DNA of 64,000 nucleotides from Mercurialis annua (lineage: Eukaryota; Streptophyta; Magnoliopsida; Malpighiales; Euphorbiaceae). The translations under genes and the position numbers were made by a program. The notes below the pieces were generated by a model. That model was given only the letters and a program-made list of their open reading frames with translations. It made no database searches and was not told the DNA's origin. Shown one piece after another: positions 10,526 through 21,392 of the stretch (positions within the stretch are counted from its first letter, which is position 1; each line of letters begins with the position of its first letter). The DNA lies in the NCBI RefSeq assembly GCF_937616625.2, contig NC_065575.1, forward strand, positions 8,997,501 to 9,061,500. The letters are read 5' to 3'.

Positions 10526-13500
10526 ATGGCAGCAGCTATTAAAGCTAGAAATATGCTTGAGGGTTTCGTAAGAGAAGGATCGTTTAAATGGCTACTGAGT
10601 AAGAAGAGTTCTTTTGATGAAGAATTTGAGGAGATGGGAAGGTCTCCATCTGCAAGCAGGAATTGGATTGAAGGGCTCTCGCCGCTAGCTAATATGATTG
10701 TTCGTAGATGCTCCAAGTAAGCTCCATAACTTTTTTAAGTTGTAGTTCTTTTTCCTGTAATTAGTTATGTTTCCATGACGCGATTTGATTACTGTCTGCC
10801 ACTTTATGCCATTTGTCCATTTCATATTGTAATTGCTTTCTCATGGACAAAGGAAACAAATAATGCAGAATCCTTGGTATTCCTACAACTGAGCTACAAG
10901 AAAGCTTCAATTCAGAGGCATCTGAAACAATAAAGCATCCATCTCGTTATGCTAGGAACTTTTTGGAATATTGCTGCTTCAGAGCACTGGCTTTGTCTGT
11001 TCAAGTAACAGGTCATCTAACTGATAAAAAGTTTCGACGCTTGACATTTGACATGATGCTAGCTTGGGAGACTCCAGCATCTTCCAGCCAACCTTTGGTT
11101 AATGTGAGTTTGTTACAGTTGAGGTCCTGCTTTCACTTGTGTGCTGAAATTTTGTTAAATCGTTGCTATTGATTCTCTTACTGCGTTATTGATGGATGCC
11201 TACGTCTATCCTCTTTCTTATAGGTAGACGAGGACTTCACTGCTGGGTTAGAGGCCTTCTCTCGAATAGCTCCAGCAGTCCCAATTATTGCCAATGTTGT
11301 TATCAGTGAAAATCTTTTTGAAGTGCTTACTATGTCAACTGGTGGTCGGCTTCAGTTCTCCACCTATGACAAGTACCTAAGTGGACTAGAAAGGTGATCA
11401 TTTTACATTATTGTTCAGAACTCGGTTTTGCGATGCTGCTGCTTGTCAAATTTATTTATTAGAATTTGAAAACTTGCTGTTTGAATGTTTGTTTCCTTTT
11501 CAAGAATTATTATAATCTCAGTTGATATAAGAATTTAGAGTTGCTTAGGTAAACTGTAACTGAAGAAATGAACTGATTATTAACTCTTTCTGACTTCGTG
11601 AGAAATGCTTGACAAATTTAACTCTGGTTGGTCTCAATTAGTCTAGAAGTCATTCACGGAGAAGTTTTGTGATTAGATGAAATAACCAGGTTGATATCGA
11701 GAAAACATTTTAGGGTTGAAAGTGCGTTTTAAAACTTACAAAAGTACAATGTGCATTTTTTTCATCAATCAACTGAACCACTGGGACAGAAGCAAATTAA
11801 AATCCTGATAATCATTGAAAATGGATTTTGAAAATACAAAGATCCCCTTTTTGTTTTACCACTAAATGGATTGGAACTTCTACTTATAACTCACAAGGCG
11901 CAACAGACTGGGTTAGGCCCCTAAAACATAGTTAATTTTTCTAATCTGTCTGAATAAACTTAATCAAAAGAAGCTCTATTACTAAAATCAAAGGTCTGCA
12001 TTTAATTCCCCCAACCAGTATTAGTTTGACCTAATGAACATATGAACCGAAACCACAGCACTAAAAAGGCCCTACACTGAGTGTAGAGTGAAAATGTTGA
12101 ATTATTTTATCTTTAATTTTGTTAGTTGCTTCTCCTCACGAGTAATTAGTGTTTTTTTTTTCATTATTCTATTCACATTTCATTACATCTACCAAAATGG
12201 AATGTTATATCCAGAAAAAAATAATGTGTTCTAAATTTGGGTCTTTTGTAGTCATACTAGCAGATCAATGTGTGATAGTTGAAACATGAATAGCAAAGAT
12301 AGTGAATTAAATTATGCAGAAGCAGCAAAATTCAACACAGTAGAAAAATAGAGAATATTAACCAATGCTGACTTTGAATTTTGAGGGCGAGCCTTGGTAC
12401 AACAAATAAAGCTGCTCCTTATGGTAACTTGTAGGTCACAATTCGAAGTTGCGAACGCCTTCTTCCCAAAACAATATTGAAAAAAGCATAACAATATTAA
12501 AAAAAAACATGGAGAATGCTGGTGCTATTGCTAATGTGTCCACACTCCCTGATCCTGCAAAAGCCCAGGAGAACTTTTTGTTCACCCAGAGCCCTTATGT
12601 ACCTTAATCAGATCCCAGAAACTGTAATTTTATATATGCAGTGTCCCAGTTACAGGATATGCATTAGAGCTCTTTTAGCTTCACCTTGGATTTCTCCGAC
12701 AAATGTAAACTTTGAATTTTTCTTCAGCATCTCATCCATGAAAATATCTTTGTGGGATGGCTTACTTTTAGGGAATATGTGACATTTCTAATTGTCAGAT
12801 TTTTTTCCCACAACATGCTATCTGGTTTCCACTATTGATGCTAAATATCTGATGGGAAATGTTAATGCAGAATGAATGAATTATTTCACCCTGCATTAAC
12901 TTATACATGAACAAGTTAAGGTCGCTTGTGGGTTTGCTAGGAACGGGAAAATAATAGGAAACAAAAATATTCATTTTAGGTTTAAGAACTATATTTGTCT
13001 TGATTATTATCAGGCTTAAGTATCTTGCAATTTTTCAGAACCGCTTTCCATTCGTGACTTTTTTGAATTTTAAACTGCCTTTCATCATATGAATTTTCCT
13101 CTTGAGGTATCACATCAACCTGCATAGGGAGTGTGATTTCTACGTACAAACTATCTGTGATGGATCCTATATCAAAATGCATCACAAAGCTACATGGATT
13201 GCGGAACATGCATGACCTAAATCAGATTCCTCACTGGAAATATATAATAAATTAAATTTTTGGACACAGAAACCATCCAGATAATTGATTTTAGTTGTGT
13301 GGTTGAAATGTTTATTATCAGGCTTATTTCAGTGTTCATTTTTTCCTGAATACCCATGGATGTGGGGCTGCCCTCTCTCAACCTTTGCCAAGCAGGCATA
13401 TGCAGTGATGATGACTTTTACGTACTTAATATTTTGTATCTGACAATTTTCTTAGCATATTAGAATCGTTTCATTTTGAAAAGCTGAATAAGATATACAT

Positions 13501-16500
13501 TAAGCCCAAGGGTATCCCGTTCATACACCTTAGACTTCCAGTTTGTTCCTTGGCAAGGGCCACTTTGTTTTAGTATGAAACAATCTGTTTGATGTTTTTT
13601 ATTCTTCTAAATGTTAAAATATGTCGCCACATATTTCCAGATTTCATATTTTGTATATCATATTTCCCTGCAGGGCAATCAAAAAGATGAAGACACAATC
13701 AGATTCATCACTTCTATCTGCAGTTCGATTGCCCAGAAGAGAAAGGATTATAGAAGTCGATGGAACCGTCACCTCCCAGCCAGTTCTTGAACATGTAGGA
13801 ATATCTGCATGGCCAGGTTGGTTTATTAAATTAATTTTTTTTATTCAATCAGCTTTGCATATATCCGTCTTTGTAAAACAGATGTAACTAATGCAAATTT
13901 TTATATTCATATAAGTTTTCCTGTTGAGTACTTACTTAAACTTATCATTTTTCAGATACTCTTTCTGAAAAGTGCATACATTATGTATGCCAATACTTGA
14001 CCAATTTTTGTTAACGCTGTTGTGAATACAGGTCGGCTTATTCTCACAGATCACGCATTGTACTTTGAAGCTCTCCGTGTTGTATCTTATGACAAGCCGA
14101 AAGTATATGATTTGTCCGAGGATTTAAAACAAGTCGTTAAACCTGAGTTAACTGGCCCATGGGGTACACGACTTTTTGACAAGGCCGTGTCATATAAATC
14201 TATTTCCTTGTAAGGCATGATACATATTTGTTCTTCTGATTGAACCAATGCTTGTTTCATTTTTTCCATGTTATAATCTAGATGCTGTCTCATTCTCATA
14301 AACTGAAAGCTTCATCTGAAAATTTAATTTCATGTTTATTTTTTTTGCAGATCAGAACCAGTTGTCATAGAGTTTCCTGAGTTTAAAGGGCACAGTCGCC
14401 GTGATTACTGGCTGGCAATTATCCAGGAAATTCTGTATGTTCACAGATTCATAAATAAGTTTCAGCTAACTGGAGTTGCAAGGGATGAAGCACTTTCAAA
14501 GGCTGTGCTTGGAATTTTGCGACTCCAAGCCATTCAAGAAATTAGTTCTATAAACTCTGTTTCTGAGAAGGTTCTCATGTTTAATCTTTGCGATCAACTT
14601 CCTGGTGGAGATATGATACTAGAAACTCTTGCAGGCATGTCAAATGTGAGAGACTTAGAACACACGAACACTCATAAAGCAGGAGGTGGAATGTACTCAA
14701 TATCAGCCATGGCCATGGTTTCCAATCTAGGCTTTGTGTTTGGGTCAAATTTAAGTGATCCAAATGAGACCGGGCTTGCTGTGGGCGAGATTGCTGTGGG
14801 AGAAATGAGTTCTTTGGAGAGAGCAGTTAAGGAATCTAGAAACAACTACAAAAAGGTGGTGCAAGCACAAGCAACAGTCAACGATGTTAAAGTAGATGGT
14901 ATTGACACCAATTTGGCAGTTATGAAGGTGATACTGATATTAATATTGAACCTCTCATTTTCCTTCATTTATCATTTGCTCTTACTTTTGATCATTGCAT
15001 TTTAAGTGCTGGATTGTGGAATACGTCTTTGTTTATTGGCAGTAAAAGGCAATGGTGAATGATCTCTTTGTTGGTTTTGGTAAATATATGTGCATTGAAA
15101 CTATGGTACATTTGCTTATCAGACCTAACTTATTTAATTGCATCATCAACTGGACCATTTTGCATTTTTTTGTGCTGTCTTCTATTAACCATTCATCCAT
15201 CTTTCACCATATGATTTCCTTATAATACGTTCTAAATTTCTCTTGCAATTGTAGGAGTTGCTTCATCCTGTCGTGGAAGTTGGAAAGTTGTTTCTTTCCT
15301 TGGCATTTTGGGATGATCCACTGAAGTCTTTGCTTTTCTGTTTGATTTTCACTTATGTTATTTGGAGGTAAGATGCTGACCTTTTTACTTATTGTTACAA
15401 TTTACAATTAAGAACTTAAGTACAAATCAAAAGGTTTTTACTTGATGACTTCAATGACCAAACAAATTTGAGTTATCCCATTTTGCCCAAGTAATTTAAA
15501 TTGGTAATGACAATGAATAAATCAGGGATCGTCTGTTGCACATAGATTGCATTCTGCAGTTAGGCATTAGATATACTGCATGTTTGCAATTATCAAATGC
15601 TTTTGCAATAGCTCATCAAAATTTTGTCGCCTTTTTCCTTGCATGCCAAGAATTAGGTTAAATCATGCTTGTCAGTTTTTGGATTTATTCTGATCTAATT
15701 GTCTTGAGAATGAGTGGCACTTGGATGAGGGGTGGTACTTTTATATTTTTTATTTCCATAATTTATGCTCCATCTCGGTAATAATGGCATGCGGTTGTAG
15801 GAACAGCAAAATGCAAGAGAGCTGGTGTGTTCAATTTTATGTATCGGACTAAATTTTAATTTTGAACACACTAGCTCTCTTGCATTTTCCTGTTCCTACC
15901 ACCTCAAGGCCCAAGCAGTGGAATCCACTAAAATATAATGTATATCTATAACTAGAATTCCACTAAAATGTTCTTTCAGAACTATGCTGATGTGCCCTCT
16001 TAGAAATGTTAGGCTTTTTGGCCGTAGCTATAACACATTAGGTATCTTAATCTTCTCATACTGTAAAGTTGGATGCCACATTTGTCAGCTTCATTGCACT
16101 TTGGTCTTGTTTCCACATTGATGTGCTATGAGAGTACATCTCATTCTTTTGGATATTTGTAAACATATGGGAGACATGATCCGAGTTTTTAAATTCTTCT
16201 TTTTTGCAGTTGTAAAGTGTGTGCATTTTAACACTTTATTTTAAGAGGAAAGTATAAGAAATGACATGGTTACAGAAATAGAATGGTTATTTTAATGGAT
16301 TAGGCGGATGGTTACAGATAGTTTGTTATTCTTTAGTTCATTTGAACTTATAGCGTGTTCATCGATCTTAGGGGATGGCTGGCTTATGCTTTTGGAGTGG
16401 CGCTCATCTTTCTTGCCTTGTTTATGGTGATTACAAGATTTTTTAACCAAGGCCAGGTGGATGAACTTAAAGTACTAGCACCTCCACCAATGAACACAAT

Positions 16501-17005
16501 GGAGCAGCTTCTGGCAGTCCAGAATGCGATCTCTCAAGCTGAACAGTTCATCCAGGACGGAAACGTTGTCCTTCTCAAGTTCCGTGCCCTGTTGCTATCT
16601 TGTTTCCCTCAGGTTTCTCTCTTTTTTCCCATGTCGGCTTATTCAGCTTGCTTCATCCATTTTATCCTTAATATTTCCTCCATAATCGCATCAAAAGCAT
16701 GTGCGCATCATCAGCATTTTCCATTCAAATTTACTCCGACATGCATTAATTCTTCCCGCTATCTATGTAATGATCAGGCAAGCGAGAAATTTGCAGTAGG
16801 ACTTCTATGTGTGGCATTGATCCTAGCTTTCGTACCTAGCAAGTACCTATATCTAGTAACCTTTCTGGAGGCGTTTACAAGATATTCACCTCCGAGAAAA
16901 GCAAGTACCGAAAGATGGACAAGGAGATGGAGAGAGTGGTGGTTCAGCATACCGGCTGCTCCCGTTGTTCTTGAGAGAGAAAAGGAAGATAAAAAGAAGA
17001 AATGA
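10526..17005 (+). CDS. DUF639 family membrane protein (At3g18350 / At1g48840 type)
   Basis: Nine exons join in frame to 691 codons: 10526-10716, 10869-11103, 11224-11393, 13674-13816, 14032-14209, 14351-14927, 15255-15367, 16372-16612, 16778-17005. All introns are GT-AG. Start MAAAIKARNMLEG is chosen over an upstream in-frame codon because it matches the family start. Recognisable blocks include SKKSSFDEEFEEM near the N-terminus, NFLEYCCFRAL, the GRLILTDHALYFEA stretch (GRAM-like) and KPELTGPWGTRLFDKAVSYK. Two hydrophobic segments follow (FCLIFTYVIWRGWLAYAFGV and LFMVITRFF), then PPPMNTMEQLLAVQNAISQ, a third hydrophobic region, and a basic tail ending in lysines. The family is conserved in plants and its function is unknown. 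Intron 3 (2280 bp) and intron 7 (1004 bp) are long, and intron 7 holds a strong hairpin. Confidence 0.93.
15797..15899 (+). ncRNA. Candidate small-RNA hairpin in intron 7 of the DUF639 gene
   Basis: Arms 15797-15834 and 15862-15899 (38 nt each) pair almost perfectly around a 27-nt loop: 36 Watson-Crick pairs, one G-U and one C-C mismatch. It lies on the sense strand of an intron. It could be a young miRNA or siRNA locus, or a tiny foldback transposon. I do not recognise the arm sequence as a known miRNA family. Confidence 0.4.
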
Positions 17006-17331
17006 GGCTGTAATTTTATGTATCTGAACGTTTATATGTATATGTAGTTATGTATAGTTGTGCAAGAATTCCAATTACTTCCATACCTTATCAAGTTTAC
17101 TTTACTTCCAAGCAAACATCATTCTCACAGGAAAGAAATCCTAGTTCAGCAAAACATAAAATTCATATATTAAGGAAAATAACTATACGAATAATCTAGT
17201 TTCACTCTAATCTCTTAATACTTGATTAAAAATATTTAAATAACAAAATTGGTGACAATAGTTTTTTTTTTAATGGAAGTTATATAAATAGGAAGGAAAA
17301 AGATATTTAAATTAGATTAAATTAAATTTAA

Positions 17332-18031
17332 GAGCAATTAATTGCAAATACTCTCATGTTTATTGTAATTCACACTTTAGTCCCTCCCGTTTGAAAATTT
17401 TTATTTTGTCAATAGTTCAGTCTCTCTGTCCATTTTGAGTTAGTCAACAGAGTCAAATGACTTAGGAATGATAGAAACAAAAGTGAGGAACAAAATTGTT
17501 GAGAAAAACAGAAGTAACAGGGACCATATAGTTTTGTTGACTCTATCGATTAGCACAAAAAAGGGCCAAATGTTGTAAAAAGGCCAAACCTTTCATAAAA
17601 GTTTCACAAAAGTCTTGACCTTTCAATTTTGTCGATTTTGGCCAAAAACAAATTATTTGGTTTCAGTTGTGGCCAACTCTCAATTTAATTTCAATTGGCC
17701 TATGTGGCATGGCAAATATTGAAAGTTCATGACTTTTGTGAAACCAAATAATCCATTTTTGGTCAAAATTGACAAAATTGAAAGGTCAGGACTTTTGTGA
17801 AACCAAATAATCAGTTTTTGACCAAAATCGACAAAATTGAAAGGTCAGGACTTTTGTGAAACTTTTGTGAAAGGTTTGGCCTTTTTATAACATTTGGCCC
17901 ACAAAAAAATAGACAGAAGAACTAAATCGTTGACAGAAATATAAATGAGAAACCATATCGTTTGATTTTCAAATACGAGAGATTAAATTGTGAATTATGG
18001 CAATTGTGCGGAGTCTTCTAGTAATTTGCTC
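17332..18031. mobile_element. MULE-type MITE, host of a nested MITE
   Basis: The ends are imperfect inverted repeats. The left starts GAGCAATTAATTGCAAA and the right, reverse-complemented, starts GAGCAAATTACTAGAAGACT. Both continue into a shared AATTCACA-TTTA-TC/TCCCTC stretch. Flanks TAAATTTAA (17323-17331) and TATATTTAA (18032-18040) match at 8 of 9 bases, as in an old 9-bp duplication. The element is about 354 bp once the nested copy at 17563-17900 is removed. It lies about 330 bases downstream of the DUF639 stop codon. Confidence 0.65.
17563..17900. mobile_element. Nested MITE with GGGCC ends and 8-bp TSD
   Basis: The 338-bp element begins GGGCCAAATGTTGTAAAAAG and ends with the near-reverse-complement ...CATTTGGCCC. 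It is flanked by ACAAAAAA at 17555-17562 and 17901-17908. The inner halves also carry a direct repeat of a GACTTTTGTGAAACCAAATA-like phrase. Long TIRs and an 8-bp duplication suit a Mutator-like or hAT MITE. It sits inside the older element at 17332-18031. Confidence 0.82.
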
Positions 18032-18778
18032 TATATTTAAATGCGATACTCTATAAATTAAAATTTTAACATTTATTTATTCGACTAATGAGCTATAACT
18101 TAAATAATATAAGCGTTGGACATCAATTTTCTAAGTCGTAGTATGGATTCCTCCCACAAGCGCTTTCCTTTCCCCAATTATCAAAAAAGAAAACATTTAT
18201 TTATTTACGATCGTAATAGATAAATATATAAATATAATCATTTCAACTACTACATTTTCTAATAGACAATAAGCAAACAAACTCCTATAATTGATCAGAT
18301 TAACTACTCTTTCCGTTCTATTTTAGAAGTTTCATATTTTATTTTATGATGTCTCAATTTAAAAGTTTCATTTTTATTTTTAGAAGACTCTTATACTAAA
18401 TTTCTCTTTTTACCCTTATTAAATCATCTTGAAAGAAATTATATAAAAAATTCCATTGTCATGAATAAGAGTAAAATAAGGAAAAATATAATCATTAACG
18501 TTTTCTTAGTGTTTTTTAATCTTTGTGCGTTTGCATAAATTAGTCTATTGCGCTTTTTAAAAAGGGAAGTTTAGGTATTTACTCCAAAAATAAAAATATT
18601 TGCACATTTTACCTCAACACAGAAAAGTTGCAGAAAATACCTCACGTTTTTTCCATATTTATGTTTTTACTCTGGGTTTAAAAATATTTATGATTTTACT
18701 CCATTATCATCTGGTTGTCATAAATTCTTCTGTAATTATATTTTTGCGCACATTATCATCCAATTATCATAACCTTAT

Positions 18779-19310
18779 CATATTTCATTATCATCTAGTT
18801 ATCTTACTGCAGTATTATGATAATAACGTGATAATATACTGATACTATGATAATCAGATACTGTTTTATCATAACATAATTATAGATATTATCATAACAT
18901 TATCATATTTCATTATCATCTGGTTATCTTACTACAGTGTTATGATAACAACATGATAATATATTAATACTGACATGATAATCAGATACTGTTTTATCAT
19001 AACATAATCATAGATATTATCATAACATTATCATCTTGATACCACAAATATCATCATCTCGGTATCATATGATAATATTATAATAACGAAATATGATAAT
19101 ATTATGATAACGATTTGATAATCAAACATTATTTTATGTCGAATTTTTTCCCCTCAATGTTATGATAACTACATGATAATGCAGTGATACTCATATGATA
19201 ATCAGAAGCTGTTTTTTTTTTATAAAAAAAAAATTTTCTGCAGTATTATGATAATGTGATGATAATGCAGTGATACTTATATGATAATCAGATGCTGTTT
19301 TATTTGCAGA
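18779..19310. repeat. Tandem GATAAT-rich satellite-like repeat
   Basis: Two adjoining copies of a unit of about 122 bp (from near 18779 and near 18902) share phrases such as ATGATAATCAGATACTGTTT and ATAGATATTATCATAACATT. Shorter, more diverged copies follow between about 19150 and 19300. The words TTATCAT and ATGATAA recur on both strands, so the DNA is also rich in short inverted repeats. Confidence 0.7.
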
Positions 19311-19477
19311 AAATCGTTTTTCGTGAAGAAAATCGTTTTTTCATCAAAAAATCGTTTTTCATGCAGCTTTATAGATCTAAAATTGAAAAAAATCAAAGAG
19401 TAATTTATTTAGATCTATAAATTAACATAAATCGTATTAACAGCACAAATTAAGAAAAAATTGCTAAAATCAAACAT

Positions 19478-19670
19478 GAAAAGAACGGAGGAATGACGAC
19501 GAAACGATGGCGAAGCAACGGCGGAGCGAGAAGGAACGATGAAGAAGAAAAAAAATAAAAATAGAGAAGAAAAAAAAAAGAAGAAAAAAAAAATGACGAC
19601 CAGAAAAAAAAAAGAAGAAGAAGAAAGAGAGAAAGAGAAAGGGAGATAGAAAGAAAAGGAGAGAGAACAA
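19478..19670. repeat. Purine (GA/A) tract
   Basis: About 190 bases are almost entirely A and G on the plus strand, with GAAGAA and GAGAGA runs. The minus-strand reading frame here is only a product of this composition. Confidence 0.75.
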
Positions 19671-20013
19671 AATAAAAAAGTGACAGGTAATAATATGATT
19701 AGAGTAAAAAAAATTTAGTTAGAGTAAAATAATAATAAAAAGTAGGTATCATTATAATATAAACATGTTTTAGAGTAAAAAAATAATTATCTTAAAAGGA
19801 CGAGGTATTTTCTCGATCTTTCCCTTATTGAGGTAGGAAATCATATTATTTTAAAAACTATAGTATTTTTTCTAATTTTCTCTTTTAAAAAAAACATAGT
19901 CTAAGCTGTTAAAGTTAAGTCACTAAAAACTCATAATAATAAGAAAGTGTCTGCCCTAGCAGAATAGTTTTTTCTCTCTGGTTCTCTTGCAATCAGTTAG
20001 AATAGTGTTTTCA

Positions 20014-21392
20014 ATGGACATTTTGTCCTTGTGTGAGTCTCTATCCCTATCCGATGATGAGGATATTGTAGTTTGTGATCTTGGAGATGAAGCGAGATTG
20101 GTTGGAGAACAAAAGGTTGCTCTTTCTTTGTTTGGTAAAGTCTTGTCAACGAAAAGGGTGAACCGGGAGGGGATGATTGGCACTGTCAATTTCCTATGGA
20201 GGACGAAGGAACCGCTAGTGGTGGAAATGGTTGGAGTCAATACCTTTGTCTTTAACTTCAGTTCTGAGGAAGATAGGAGAAGAGTAATAGCGGGAGGGCC
20301 GTGGAATTTCTAGGAAAGCATCATTGTATTGGAATGTCCAACGGGTATAGTGGATCATAAGGATCTGAGATTTGATTCAATTTCCTTTTGGATTCAAATA
20401 CATGGCTTGCCTTTGGTTTGTTTGACCAAGGAAGCAGGTCGGTCTCTGGAGGACAGATTGGAGAGGTGGAGGAGGTGGATCCTGGCGCATCAGGAGATTG
20501 CCTTGGGAAATTCATTAGAGTTCGGGTGAAAGTAGATGTGACAAAACCTTTGAAGAGGGGCCTTAAGGTTAAAGTTGATAGTACTGGAAAGGTGGTTGTT
20601 GCTGCTCTGAAATATGAAAGGTTGCCGGAGTTATGCTTCAAATGTGGAACGTTAGGGCATCCTCTAGCTGAATGTCGAAAACAGCAGGGAAATGATCCTA
20701 AAGGTTTCAAATACAATGCTTCTATAAGGGCAGGTCCTATGCAGAGAGTAGGATTTAATAACAAACGTGTTAGAGGAGATGGGATGATGCCGGAAAGAAT
20801 GGAATTGAGTAGAGGCTCAGAAAAAAAGCCATTGTTGAACACTAGAAGCGTCGTAGGGAAAGAGAAAGTGACAAACGAAAATCTCGGTGAGGCTGGAGGA
20901 AAATCAGGAAATGTTGCTGATTTCAGGGAAGGCAGAGATGGAAAGGAGATTGTTACCCAAATCTCGAATCAGTTGGGAGGGGAGAAAATCTCAACGGTTA
21001 CTGATTTGGTGGAAGTTTGTATTGATAAGGAATATGAATCTGATATTTTTGAAAAAGTAGCGCGCATTAAACATAAAGGAAAGATGGAAAATGGGCCTAG
21101 AGGTGGGCTTAAGCTTCAGGACAAACAAAGAGGGGTGAAAAAGCCTGTCAGTAAGGGGAGTCCTTTTACTAAAAGACTTAACGGTAACATTTTAAACTCT
21201 ATGCCGTTAAAGGATATAACAAACGGCAGTAATGTGCTAATTGGGGATTCTGGAGACCTAATTGAGAATAGCAATGGTGAAGGTGGGGAAAAAGTACCAA
21301 GAAAGTTATCTCAAGATGGAGACTATGCTCTTGGCGAAAATTCTATGGAGTTATCGGCGGTACCTGCTCAGCAGGACTGCCGGTCACAATGA
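20014..21392 (+). pseudogene. LINE ORF1: DUF4283 and CCHC zinc-knuckle protein, one stop and one frameshift
   Basis: ORF1 of plant L1-type LINEs encodes an RNA-binding, Gag-like chaperone. The start at 20014 (MDILSLCESLSLSDDED) fits the usual opening. The DUF4283-type part ends in AGGPWNF, where an in-frame TAG (20311-20313) interrupts it. The frame goes on through FWIQIHGLPLVCLTKEAGRS, and around 20455 one base appears to be missing. A second frame (open to 21392) continues with the basic segment and the zinc knuckle CFKCGTLGHPLAEC near 20640-20680. After that comes a long, Lys/Gly-rich, poorly conserved region. The stop codon overlaps the ORF2 start as ATGA. Two lesions make this copy non-functional. 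Confidence 0.85.

Larger units (their letters stand above)
18307..19905. other. AT-rich intergenic region with a degenerate Stowaway-like end
   Basis: No gene is visible. A stretch from 18307 (CTCTTTCCGTTCTATTTTAG) resembles the left end of a decayed Stowaway MITE. I could not find its matching right end. The rest is AT-rich repeat sequence (18779-19310) followed by a purine tract (19478-19670). Confidence 0.5.

Noticed and set aside
18779..19310. Possible CRISPR-like array because of repeated units
   Set aside because: Units adjoin without unique spacers of fixed length, and this is plant DNA. It is an AT-rich tandem repeat.
19470..19670. Minus-strand ORF of Phe, Leu and Ser residues
   Set aside because: It is produced by a purine tract on the plus strand and has no protein-like composition.
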